Below, piece after piece: positions 1 to 6,730 of a stretch of DNA of 17,528 bases. Position 1 is the stretch's first letter. Each line of letters begins with the position of its first letter. A program made the position numbers and the translations under genes. Below the pieces are notes generated by a model. The model was not told the origin of the DNA and did no database searches. It worked only from the letters and a program-made list of their open reading frames with translations. This stretch comes from an uncultured Gammaproteobacteria bacterium (GTDB lineage: Bacteria > Pseudomonadota > Gammaproteobacteria > Pseudomonadales > UBA5518). The DNA is taken from NCBI GenBank assembly GCA_903921135.1, contig CAIXOY010000183.1:1-17528 (forward strand), in the 5' to 3' direction.

Positions 1-390
1 ATCGCCCCAGAAATAGTCGATCTCTTCCATGAGGAACCCTGTCAGCGCCAGCATCAGCATGGAGCCAAGCATCAGCATCATCACCAGGGCTCCGAGCGCT
101 GAGTGGCCCAGATGGCGTTCCGGCTCCCGTCCACGCAGTGCGCGCAGCTGGGCGGCGATGCGCGCTGGCGTGGGCAAGCAATCCCGCCACGCCGCGGCGC
201 CGGTTGCCACGAAGCCCCAGCCCACGCGCAACAGCGCAGCTGCCCCCGCCCAGTAGCCCAGCCACTGGTGCCAGTCCTCGCCTTCTTCGGTGAAGAACCA
301 GTTGGCGAAGAACGCGATGGCGAGCGACCAGTGACAGAGCCGGATCAGCGGATCCCAGAGCCGGACTGTCGCCGGCGCGGGCTCAGTCAT
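1..390 (-). CDS. Cytochrome b561-family membrane protein, 3' end outside window
   Basis: This is the first 130 codons of a gene that runs off the left edge. The start is the ATG at 390-388, which overlaps the stop of the upstream PepSY gene within the eight bases ATGACTGA. The protein opens with a short cytoplasmic stretch and the CHW motif (H20) leading into a first membrane helix (about residues 19-33). It continues with HQWLGY (H41) and a second hydrophobic segment (about 44-62), then a basic loop, HLGH (H93, H96) and a third helix (about 98-120). Spaced histidines of the type HW...HxxLGY...GHxxLG are typical of di-heme b-type cytochromes of the b561/Ni-Fe-hydrogenase cytochrome family, which pass electrons across the inner membrane. 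Coupling to the secreted PepSY gene is a common arrangement for this family. The electron acceptor is unknown; ferric reduction is only an inference from the divergent iron receptor. Confidence 0.85.
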   Translation of the reverse strand, partial: MTEPAPATVRLWDPLIRLCHWSLAIAFFANWFFTEEGEDWHQWLGYWAGAAALLRVGWGFVATGAAAWRDCLPTPARIAAQLRALRGREPERHLGHSALGALVMMLMLGSMLMLALTGFLMEEIDYFWGD

Positions 391-646
391 CGATTTCGGT
401 CTTCACCGCCTTGCCCGAGACGGGGTCGAAATAGATCTCGACCTTGCGACCTTCCTTGTCCCAGCCGTAGATCTCGTAGCAGTTGCCGTCAGTTACCTTG
501 AAGACCTTGATCTTGTAGCCCTGGGCCTTCAGGTCTTCCTGGAACTTGCCCTGGTCCTGCCACTGGGAGGCGTCCGCAGTGGTGCACTCGGGACCGGCGT
601 AGGCGAGGGGGGCGAACAGGGCGAGGCTGAGCAGCAGACGGCGCAT
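383..646 (-). CDS. Small secreted PepSY-domain protein
   Basis: The product is 87 residues. I chose the ATG at 646 because a strong Shine-Dalgarno (GGAGGA, about 652-657) precedes it and the first residues form a signal peptide (MRRLLLSLALFAPLAYA, cleavage near residue 17). A longer in-frame extension upstream has no such signals and would run through the Fur operator. The mature part (about residues 25-87) has the PepSY pattern: an amphipathic helix (KFQEDLKAQGYKI), then strands around VFKVTDGNCYEIYGWDKEG and VEIYFDPVSGKAV. Two cysteines (C21, C56) could form a disulfide in the periplasm. Single PepSY proteins of this kind are often encoded beside b561-type cytochromes, as here, where the downstream gene overlaps its stop by eight bases. 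The family's molecular role is not settled; a periplasmic partner of the cytochrome is the best guess. Confidence 0.85.
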   Translation of the reverse strand: MRRLLLSLALFAPLAYAGPECTTADASQWQDQGKFQEDLKAQGYKIKVFKVTDGNCYEIYGWDKEGRKVEIYFDPVSGKAVKTEIDD

Positions 647-832
647 GGGAGTTCCTCCGGTGTGGTCAGGGTGTGTAGGTTGAACGTTCGAGCGACCGCA
701 TTCTAGGCGGATCCCCGCCCAGAAGATCCAGCGGTGCAGTCGGTATGTTCTCTGACAAACGATAATCATTCTCATTGACATATGGGAATCGTTCGCCCAC
801 TCTGTGTTCGTGCTTATATCCGGGAACTGCCT
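647..832. promoter_or_regulatory. Divergent intergenic region with promoter elements
   Basis: This 186-base region separates the minus-strand PepSY/cytochrome pair from the plus-strand TonB receptor. It contains two overlapping Fur-box matches (755-779). A TAGAAT -10-like hexamer for the minus strand lies at 705-700, about 50 bases before the PepSY start, but without a convincing -35. A perfect TTGACA lies at 775-780 on the plus strand right after the Fur boxes, without a convincing -10 at normal spacing. Promoter assignments are therefore tentative, while the operator is well supported. Confidence 0.5.
755..779. promoter_or_regulatory. Two overlapping Fur boxes
   Basis: Against the 19-base Fur consensus GATAATGATAATCATTATC, the 19-mer at 755-773 matches at 14 positions, and a second 19-mer at 761-779, shifted by six bases, also matches at 14. 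The core is GATAATCATTCTCATT. Six-base-shifted overlapping boxes are the usual footprint of paired Fur dimers. The site lies 54 bases before the GTG I use as the receptor start and about 110 bases before the PepSY start, so it could repress one or both directions under iron-replete conditions. Confidence 0.8.
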
Positions 833-3025
833 GTGCACCGCGCCCTGCTGTCAACTGTCATCGCCGCCTGTGTAGGGGCCTCACAAGGCGCCCTCGCGCA
901 GTCCGCGCCGCCGGGGCCACCCGGTGCTCCGCAGGCGCGTAGTGCCGCCGAAGCCGAGCTCGAGATCGTGACTGTCCTCGGGCGCCGTGAACGGCTCGCC
1001 GGCATACCCGGTTCCAACGCCGTCATCGACGCCAGCGAACTTGCCGAAACCCATGTCATGACCACCAGCGAGGCCCTGCGCAAGGCCGCGGGCGTGAACG
1101 TGCGTGACGAGGAGGGCTTCGGGCTGCGGCCGAACATCGGGATGCGTGGTCTGAACCCCACCCGCTCCACCAAGACACTTCTGCTGGAGGACGGCATCCC
1201 GCTCGCTTACGCGCCTTACGGCGATAACGCGAGCTACTACCACCCGCCCATCGACCGCTTCGCCCGTATCGAGGTGCTGAAGGGGGCCGGCATGAACCTC
1301 TACGGGCCGCAGACCATCGGTGGTGTCATCAACTACATCACCCCGACACCGCCCGAAGAACTCGAGGGCATGCTGCGGTTCACCGGTGGCAACCGGGACT
1401 ATGCCAATACCCACGCGAGGCTGGGGGGCGCCGGGCTGCTGCTGGATGTGGTGGACAAGCGCGGTGACGGTGCCCGCGACAATCTCAACAGCACCTTGCA
1501 CGACTACAACCTCAAATACCTTGGGCAGTTCGGCGATGCGCACACCCTGATCCTGCGCGCGAACCGTTATGAGGAAGAGTCAGACCTTACCTACTCGGGT
1601 ATCACCGACGCCGAGCTCGCTGCCTTCGGTGATCGCTACAACCCCTTCGACAACGATTTTTTCAAAGCCCATCGCAACGGCCTGTCGCTCTCGCACGACT
1701 GGAGCCTCGCGCCGGGCGTTGACCTGACCACCAGCGTCTACTGGAGCGAGTTCTCGCGCGATTGGTGGCGCCAGGCAAGCACCACCTCGGATTCACAATG
1801 CAATGCGGTGATCTACCAGGTGGCGGGCGTCTCCCTCGACTTCGCGCGGGCTCGCGCGGCAGGCCATGCCGTGGATCCGGACGATTGCGCCTCGCGTCAG
1901 GGTCGCCTGCGTGACTACCGAAGCTTCGGCATCGAGCCGCGCCTGAGCGTCGAGCACGCCCTCATGGGGCTGGATGCGGAACTCGTCGCGGGCTTCCGCG
2001 CGCACGGCGAAACCCAGCATCGAAAGCAGGTCAATGCGGCCTCGTCCGAGGGTCAGACGGGTGTTCTGGTCGAGCGTAACGAGCGCGAAACCACGGCCTA
2101 TGCCGCCTTCGTGCAGGAGAGTGTGTCTTTCGGTGCGCTGGAGCTCTCGCCCGGTCTGCACCTCGAGCGGATCGACACCACCCGGGACAACGAGCTGACA
2201 GGCGCTGATGGTCGCGCCGACATGGACGAGTGGTTGCCGAGTCTGGGCTTCAGTTACCTGGCATCCGATCGCCTGACGGTCTTCGGCGGGCTGCACCGCG
2301 GCTTTGCGCCGCCTCGCACGGAAGACCTGATCGATAACTCCGGCGTGGTGACAGATGTCGCCCCGGAAGAAAGCGTGAATGCGGAGCTGGGCCTGCGTTT
2401 TGCCGCCGACGACGGTTCCCGCCTCGAGGTCACGGCGTTCCGCAACGATTTCCACAACCAGATCGTGGTGGGGTCGATCGCGGGCGGCAGTACGCCGCTT
2501 GCCGAGGGCAAGGCGCTGTACGAGGGGCTGGAGGTCTCGGCCTACACCAGCCGCGAGGATCTGTTCGCGCCAGGATGGTCTCCGTTTGCACAGCTTGCCT
2601 GGACCTGGCTGCCCACGGCGGATATCCGCAGCCCGTTCTCGCGCGTCGACACGGGGGCCGTCGTGCCGGGCGCGGAGGAGGGCAACCGTCTTCCCTACGC
2701 GCCGGAGCACCTTGTCACGGCGAGTGTCGGGCTGCGCATGCCCGCGGGTTTCGATCTGCACCTCGAGATGGTCTATGTCGATGAGCAGTTCGCGGATTTT
2801 GCAGATACCCGTCACGCGCCTGTCGGCGGCAACGGCCAGATCGGTCGCATCGATGACTACCTCATCTGGAACATTGCGGCCAACTGGAACGTGCCCGGAC
2901 AGCGATTCTCGTTTTTCGTCACAGTGAAAAATCTGGGCGACGAGAGCTACATCGTGGACCGCACGCGCGGCATACAGACCGCGCCGCCCCGGCTCGTGCA
3001 GGCGGGCGCAGAGCTGCGGCTCTGA
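833..3025 (+). CDS. FecA-like TonB-dependent outer-membrane receptor
   Basis: The protein is 730 residues from the GTG at 833, which gives a clean signal peptide (HR, then a hydrophobic stretch ending GALA before Q23). The ATG at 782 would add 17 residues, has no ribosome site and sits two bases after the Fur operator. The mature N-terminus carries a TonB-box-like EIVTVLG (about residues 44-50). A plug domain (about 55-175) follows with landmark motifs RGLNPTRST, LLLEDGIPL, DNASYYHPP, RIEVLKGAG and GGVINYITP, then a beta-barrel to the end. These motifs match the FecA (ferric dicitrate) branch of TonB receptors more than siderophore receptors such as FepA. The substrate is not proven: there is no FecIR-type N-terminal signalling domain and no fecIR gene in the window. 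The chain ends in Leu where Phe is more usual. Fur-box control fits iron uptake. The gene converges on the next gene with a 15-base gap. Confidence 0.9.
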   Translation: MHRALLSTVIAACVGASQGALAQSAPPGPPGAPQARSAAEAELEIVTVLGRRERLAGIPGSNAVIDASELAETHVMTTSEALRKAAGVNVRDEEGFGLRPNIGMRGLNPTRSTKTLLLEDGIPLAYAPYGDNASYYHPPIDRFARIEVLKGAGMNLYGPQTIGGVINYITPTPPEELEGMLRFTGGNRDYANTHARLGGAGLLLDVVDKRGDGARDNLNSTLHDYNLKYLGQFGDAHTLILRANRYEEESDLTYSGITDAELAAFGDRYNPFDNDFFKAHRNGLSLSHDWSLAPGVDLTTSVYWSEFSRDWWRQASTTSDSQCNAVIYQVAGVSLDFARARAAGHAVDPDDCASRQGRLRDYRSFGIEPRLSVEHALMGLDAELVAGFRAHGETQHRKQVNAASSEGQTGVLVERNERETTAYAAFVQESVSFGALELSPGLHLERIDTTRDNELTGADGRADMDEWLPSLGFSYLASDRLTVFGGLHRGFAPPRTEDLIDNSGVVTDVAPEESVNAELGLRFAADDGSRLEVTAFRNDFHNQIVVGSIAGGSTPLAEGKALYEGLEVSAYTSREDLFAPGWSPFAQLAWTWLPTADIRSPFSRVDTGAVVPGAEEGNRLPYAPEHLVTASVGLRMPAGFDLHLEMVYVDEQFADFADTRHAPVGGNGQIGRIDDYLIWNIAANWNVPGQRFSFFVTVKNLGDESYIVDRTRGIQTAPPRLVQAGAELRL

Positions 3026-3040
3026 GCGGGGCGGGCTCCC

Positions 3041-3427
3041 TCAGGCGCCTCCGAGTTCGCGCTGCACCTCGGCGAGATCGAAGTAATCCCGCCACGCGAG
3101 GATCCTGCCGTCGCGCAGTTCGAAGACGCCCATCACCCGAAGCGCCGCCCAGCGCCCGTCCTGAAGGTGAAATCGGTCGGTGCGTTCGTTCATCACCACA
3201 CCGGTAGCGGTGTTCTCGGCCTGGTGGTGCACCACGAACTCCACCGCCTGCGCCATGCCCAGAAAACCGCCGATCATCGCGCGGATCGCCTCGAGACCCC
3301 GATTGGGCGGGTCCATCGGCATGTTGATGTACACGGCGTCCGCGTCGAAGAAGCTCATGATACGGTCGAGGTCCATCGCGCCCCAGGCGGCCATGAAGTC
3401 GTCGATGATCGCGCTGTTGCCTGCCAT
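3041..3427 (-). CDS. Limonene-1,2-epoxide hydrolase-like protein (NTF2/SnoaL fold)
   Basis: The product is 128 residues from the ATG at 3427, preceded by a GGGAGA ribosome site. A longer in-frame extension reaches into the opposite gene and is unlikely. The sequence has the alpha+beta cone layout of the NTF2-like superfamily: a helix (IIDDFMAAWGAMDLDRIMSF), then FDADAVYIN, a second helix, and strands to WRDYFD. The limonene-1,2-epoxide hydrolase catalytic set appears conserved: Y33 and N35 (YIN) to position water, R82 and D84 (RTD), and D114 (WRDYFD), corresponding to the Tyr-Asn-Arg-Asp-Asp group known from the Rhodococcus enzyme. The length is slightly under that enzyme's 149 residues. No signal peptide is seen, so it is cytoplasmic. 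A one-step hydrolysis of an epoxide to a diol is likely, but the natural substrate (terpene, steroid or lipid epoxide) is unknown. It diverges from the GFA-VOC gene. Confidence 0.8.
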   Translation of the reverse strand: MAGNSAIIDDFMAAWGAMDLDRIMSFFDADAVYINMPMDPPNRGLEAIRAMIGGFLGMAQAVEFVVHHQAENTATGVVMNERTDRFHLQDGRWAALRVMGVFELRDGRILAWRDYFDLAEVQRELGGA

Positions 3428-3508
3428 GTGTGGGTCTCCCGGTGATATGGTTCGGGGCGCGAGACTAGCATTCCTTACGCTGCGCGCCAGCACCCTCCGG
3501 AGAGCCTG
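3428..3508. promoter_or_regulatory. Short divergent intergenic region
   Basis: These 81 bases separate the divergent epoxide-hydrolase-like and GFA-VOC genes and must carry both start signals. Ribosome sites are visible at each end (GGGAGA on minus, GGAGA on plus). A weak extended -10-like element reads TGCTAGTCT on the minus strand (3470-3462). No clear -35 or operator palindrome was found. Confidence 0.35.
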
Positions 3509-4246
3509 ATGAGCACCGGCCGTTGCCTCTGCGGTGACATCCGCTTCGAGACCCGCGCCACGCCCGCATGGATCGCCTACTGCCACTGCGCGAGTTGCCG
3601 TCGCCACACGGCCTCGCCGGTGGCGTGTTTCGTCAACGTGCCCCTGTCCTCCGTGGAGTTCAGCGCAGAGCGCGCACGCTATGTCTCATCGCCCGGCGTG
3701 ACGCGCAGTCACTGCGCGCGCTGCGGCACACCGATCGGCTACGAAACGGCGAAGCGCCCAGACGAAATAGACCTCTACGTGAACGTGTTCGATCACCCGG
3801 AGGAGTTTGCGCCCGGTTCGCATGGCTTCGAGGCAGAGCGTCTGCCGTGGTTCGATACCGCTGATCGGCTGCCTCGCGCTGCGGATGGCGGGCCGGCGGT
3901 GTCGCCACCGAGCCGCCTCGGCGGTTTCATCATCGACTGCAGGACGGCGGATCTCTGGTCCGCGGCGCGTTTCTGGAGTGAGGCACTGCGCCTTCCGCTC
4001 GCCGAACTGCCGGGCGCCGAGGGGCAGAGCTATGTGAGGCTGGAGAGCCGCGACCTGCACATCGAGGTGCAGCGCGTGGAGCATCCGAGCCGCGTGCATC
4101 TGGACATCGAAGCGGATGATGTCGAGGCCGAGGCGCAGCGGCTGGAGGCCCTTGGTGCCGCACGCGTGGCGGCCGTGCACGACTGGATCGTGATGCAGGC
4201 CCCGGACGGGCAGCGATTCTGCGTGGTGCCGCGGGCCAGCGCGTGA
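3509..4246 (+). CDS. GFA (CENP-V/formaldehyde-activating type) domain fused to a glyoxalase-like VOC domain
   Basis: The product is 245 residues with two domains. Residues 1 to about 120 form a GFA domain with the zinc ligand pattern: CxC (C6, C8), CxCxxC (C25, C27, C30) and CARC (C69, C72). The typical CHCASCRR, GTPIGYET and DLYVNVFD stretches are present. This family was named for glutathione-dependent formaldehyde activation, a role now doubted for most members. After a linker, residues about 136-243 form a single glyoxalase-like VOC half (DLWSAARFWSEALRLPL, LHIEVQRV, HLDIEADDVEAEAQRLEALGA, APDGQRFCVV), closest to the Glyoxalase_6 type. The ribosome site GGAGA precedes the ATG closely. Both halves look intact, so this is a real fusion with no frameshift in it. 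A thiol- or aldehyde-related detoxification role is inferred, not shown. REP-like palindromes lie directly downstream. Confidence 0.85.
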   Translation: MSTGRCLCGDIRFETRATPAWIAYCHCASCRRHTASPVACFVNVPLSSVEFSAERARYVSSPGVTRSHCARCGTPIGYETAKRPDEIDLYVNVFDHPEEFAPGSHGFEAERLPWFDTADRLPRAADGGPAVSPPSRLGGFIIDCRTADLWSAARFWSEALRLPLAELPGAEGQSYVRLESRDLHIEVQRVEHPSRVHLDIEADDVEAEAQRLEALGAARVAAVHDWIVMQAPDGQRFCVVPRASA

Positions 4247-4257
4247 GAAACAGCAGT

Positions 4258-4354
4258 CGGGGGCATGGCCCCCTCCCACAGTGCAAGGGTGGGCGGGGGC
4301 ATGGTCTGCTCCCACACCAAATCCCGTGGGAGCGGGCCATGCCCGCGACAGCAG
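4258..4354. repeat. REP-like palindromic repeat cluster (three copies)
   Basis: Three related units sit in the 142-base gap between the GFA-VOC and DUF1214 genes. Unit A (4258-4280) contains GGGGGC-ATG-GCCCCC, a perfect six-base stem, followed by TCCCACA. Unit B (4294-4315) repeats the pattern with CATGGTCTGCTCCCAC. Unit C (4326-4347) is GTGGGAGCGGGCCATGCCCGCG, the inverted copy of unit B (19 of 22 bases complementary across a ten-base loop), and itself holds GCGGGC-CAT-GCCCGC. The consensus resembles the REP elements of Pseudomonas and relatives (GTAGGAGCGGG...GCCCGCG). The hairpins have no T-run, so they are not classical terminators, although they could stabilise or attenuate the upstream transcript. 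Confidence 0.75.
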
Positions 4355-4388
4355 CGCTCCCCCAGCGAAACATCACAGGAGAAACGAG

Positions 4389-5498
4389 ATGAGCATCCCT
4401 ACAGCTTCGCGCACCGCACTGGGTGAGTTGATCACGCTGTTGCAGGAGGTCGACTCCCGCTGGGCTTCGCCCGAATGGAACCTGCATTCCGCCGACGACG
4501 TGTCGGGAGCGCATCGCGCGCTGATGCACATGCTGGAAGGCGGCATCGCGGGCATGTTCGAGAGCGATCCCGCACATCCGCAGTTCCGGCGCATCGTCTC
4601 GCCGTGGCGGAAGTTCACCGGTGACAACCCCGACGCGATCTACTTCGACACACCCGTCAGCAGCGAGCACTGCTACAGCGTCACGGGCAGCATGGCGGGT
4701 GCTGTCTACGTGTCGATCACGGTCGAATCCGGCACGGAAGACGGCAGCATGGCGGGCGGCATCCTTGCCGTGATCAACGACACGCAGTTCGACGTGGACG
4801 ATGCGGGCAGTTTCACTGTCCGCGTGGGCGGCGAGCCTGCGGCGCGCAACTGGCTCGCGCTCCCGCCCGGTGCCTCCCGGCTCACCACGCGTCACTACTT
4901 CGAAGCAAAGCATCCCGCGGCCTGTGATCCCGCGATCGGCGATCTTCTGCAGATCCGTCGCGACGGCGAAGCGCCGATCCCCACGGTGTCGGGTGACGAT
5001 GCCGTCGCTTCTGGCATCCGCCGCGTCGCGCAATTCGTCCGCAGCCGCACCCTCGGCCAGCCGCCGATGAGCGCGCGCACACCACCTGCTTTCGTGTCCC
5101 TGATGCCCAACAGTTTCCCGCCGCCGGTGCCGCCGGGCGAGATGGGGCTCGCGGCATTCGATGCCGCTTATTCGATGGCGCCGTTTTTCCTCGGGCCGGA
5201 GCAGGCGCTGCTGATCACGGGCCACTGGCCCGCGTGCCGGTTCGGCAATGTGTGCCTGTGGAACCGCTTCCAGCAGACGCTCGATTATGTGCACCGTCCG
5301 GTGTCACTGAACCGTGCGCAGACCGTGCTGGAAGCAGACGGGAGTTTCAGGATCGTGCTGGCGCATCGCGACCCCGGTGTGCCCAATTGGCTGGACACCG
5401 AGGGGCGCGCGTTCGGCATCGTGTTCTGGCGGTTTTTCCTGCCCGAGGGCGCGATCGGGACGCCGCAGGCGCAGGTGATCGACCTGCCTGCGGCCTGA
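4389..5498 (+). CDS. DUF1214-domain protein
   Basis: The product is 369 residues from the ATG at 4389, which has a good ribosome site (AGGAGA, 4377-4382). A longer in-frame form would read through the REP hairpins and is rejected. There is no signal peptide or membrane segment. The middle (about residues 95-175) has YSVTGSMAGAVYVSITVES, then a strand-rich part with NWLALPPGASRLTTRHYFE. The C-terminal third has CRFGNVCLWNRF, HRPVSLNRAQ, GSFRIVLAHRDPGVPNWLDTEGR and a final FWRFFLP segment, which is the conserved DUF1214 pattern (PxNWL...G...RF). No biochemical function is established for this domain; members occur often near steroid or lipid catabolism and oxidoreductase genes. The gene converges on the EAL regulator with two bases between stop codons, leaving no room for a separate terminator. 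Confidence 0.75.
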   Translation: MSIPTASRTALGELITLLQEVDSRWASPEWNLHSADDVSGAHRALMHMLEGGIAGMFESDPAHPQFRRIVSPWRKFTGDNPDAIYFDTPVSSEHCYSVTGSMAGAVYVSITVESGTEDGSMAGGILAVINDTQFDVDDAGSFTVRVGGEPAARNWLALPPGASRLTTRHYFEAKHPAACDPAIGDLLQIRRDGEAPIPTVSGDDAVASGIRRVAQFVRSRTLGQPPMSARTPPAFVSLMPNSFPPPVPPGEMGLAAFDAAYSMAPFFLGPEQALLITGHWPACRFGNVCLWNRFQQTLDYVHRPVSLNRAQTVLEADGSFRIVLAHRDPGVPNWLDTEGRAFGIVFWRFFLPEGAIGTPQAQVIDLPAA

Positions 5499-5500
5499 AC

Positions 5501-6730
5501 TCAGGCGTCGCCGCTGTCGTTGGCAAGTTCGGCGAGGTAGCGCTTGCGCCACACCGGGAGCCACTCGGTGAGCTCTTCGGCCCGCATGGGCGGCGCGACG
5601 AAAAAGCCCTGGCACAGCCTGCAGCCCGCGGCCTTCACGAAGCGCCAGTCCTCGAGGGTCTCGACTCCCTCTGCCGACACGCAGACGCCGAGTTGCTGGC
5701 CTAGCGTCATGCTCGAGCCCAGCGCGGCGCCGGCGTTGCGGTTCTTCCACGCGCCGGTGATCAGTGAGCGCCCCACCTTGAGTTCGGTGAAGGGAATCGA
5801 TCGCAACTGCCCCAGCGAGAGGCTGCTCGCGCCGAAGGCATCGAGGCTCAACCCGAAGCCCATCAGACGCAGCCGCGCGAGGATTTCCAGGCCGGCGCGG
5901 ATGTCCTCCATCAGGCGTCCGCCGCTCACTTCCAGCAGCAGGTGGCGCGGCGCGATGTTCACCCGCCTCGCCAGGTCCTCCACCAGATCGGGAAACTGCA
6001 GATCGCTCAGCCAGTTCGTCGACACATTCACGGACAGATCGAGCGGCAGACCTGCTTCTTTCCAGAGCCGTGCCTGCGCCAGCGTCTGCGTGATCACGTT
6101 GACCGTGAGGTCTTCGATGATCTCGTGATGCTCTGCGGTGGAAATGAACATGCTCGGCGACAGGAGTCCGTTCACCGGATGACGCCAGCGCACCAGCACC
6201 TCTGCGCCGGTGAGCTCCCCCGTCGCGAGATCGACCTTGGGCTGATAGAAATTCACCAGCTCGCCTGCGGCGATGGCGGCGCGGATTTCGGCTGCTGTAT
6301 ACGCAGAGCCGGCCTCGGGGGCCGGCGCATTGCGCTCGGGCGACCAGCCGGCAAGCACGCGGTCCAGTTCCTCGGGATGCACCGGCTTCGAGATGGAGCC
6401 CAGGATGTCTATGCCATAAGAGCGCACCAGCTGCTCGGATGACTGCACGATCCGCTCGTCGACGCCGCTCACCAGCACCACGCTGCCGATGAAATCGCGT
6501 CCTTTCAGGTGGCGTATGAACTGCAGCCCGTCGAGTTCGGGCATCTTCAGGTCGAAGAGAACGATGTCTGCGCCGGGCGCCTCGAGCAGGCTGAGCGCGC
6601 GGTAGCCGCTGCTGCACGTCGTGACCTGGGTGTAGCCCAGCGCCCCGAGGGTGTCGGCAAGGAACTCGAGCATCAAGGGCTCATCGTCGAGCGCCAGAAT
6701 GCGTACGCTGCTCTTGTCTGTGGGGGCCAT
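5501..6730 (-). CDS. REC-EAL response regulator with a degenerate EAL active site (RocR-like architecture)
   Basis: The product is 409 residues. The receiver domain (about 9-125) has the acidic pair D15/D16, phosphoacceptor D60 (LFDLKMP), S88 and K115, so it should accept phosphate. The EAL domain (about 145-395) keeps E177 (EVL), N235 (NVS), E267, D297, K318 (LKVG), E354 (AEGVE) and Q374 (QGF). Aligned to Pseudomonas RocR, numbering is offset by exactly two. On that alignment the Glu at RocR 268 is Gly270 (EVSGG for ExTE) and the second Asp of DDFG is Ala298 (DAFG). The following loop 6 is also changed (ASSLSL for the usual TGYSSL). Loss of a metal-binding Asp and of loop 6 predicts weak or no c-di-GMP hydrolysis, so it may act as a c-di-GMP sensor or partner. 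No HTH is present. The gene diverges from the HD-GYP operon and is probably in the same pathway. Confidence 0.9.
   Translation of the reverse strand: MAPTDKSSVRILALDDEPLMLEFLADTLGALGYTQVTTCSSGYRALSLLEAPGADIVLFDLKMPELDGLQFIRHLKGRDFIGSVVLVSGVDERIVQSSEQLVRSYGIDILGSISKPVHPEELDRVLAGWSPERNAPAPEAGSAYTAAEIRAAIAAGELVNFYQPKVDLATGELTGAEVLVRWRHPVNGLLSPSMFISTAEHHEIIEDLTVNVITQTLAQARLWKEAGLPLDLSVNVSTNWLSDLQFPDLVEDLARRVNIAPRHLLLEVSGGRLMEDIRAGLEILARLRLMGFGLSLDAFGASSLSLGQLRSIPFTELKVGRSLITGAWKNRNAGAALGSSMTLGQQLGVCVSAEGVETLEDWRFVKAAGCRLCQGFFVAPPMRAEELTEWLPVWRKRYLAELANDSGDA

Noticed and set aside
782..832. N-terminal extension of the TonB receptor from the ATG at 782
   Set aside because: It abuts the Fur operator, lacks a ribosome site and spoils the signal peptide; the GTG at 833 is better.
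383..838. Longer PepSY protein starting near 838
   Set aside because: It would read through the Fur operator and bury the signal peptide; the GGAGGA-preceded ATG at 646 fits better.
4259..4273. Intrinsic terminator for the GFA-VOC gene from the GGGGGC-ATG-GCCCCC hairpin
   Set aside because: There is no T-run after the stem, and the same motif recurs twice nearby, so a REP-like repeat is the better reading.
4281..4388. Upstream start for the DUF1214 gene at 4281
   Set aside because: It would translate the REP palindromes; the ATG at 4389 has AGGAGA at proper distance.
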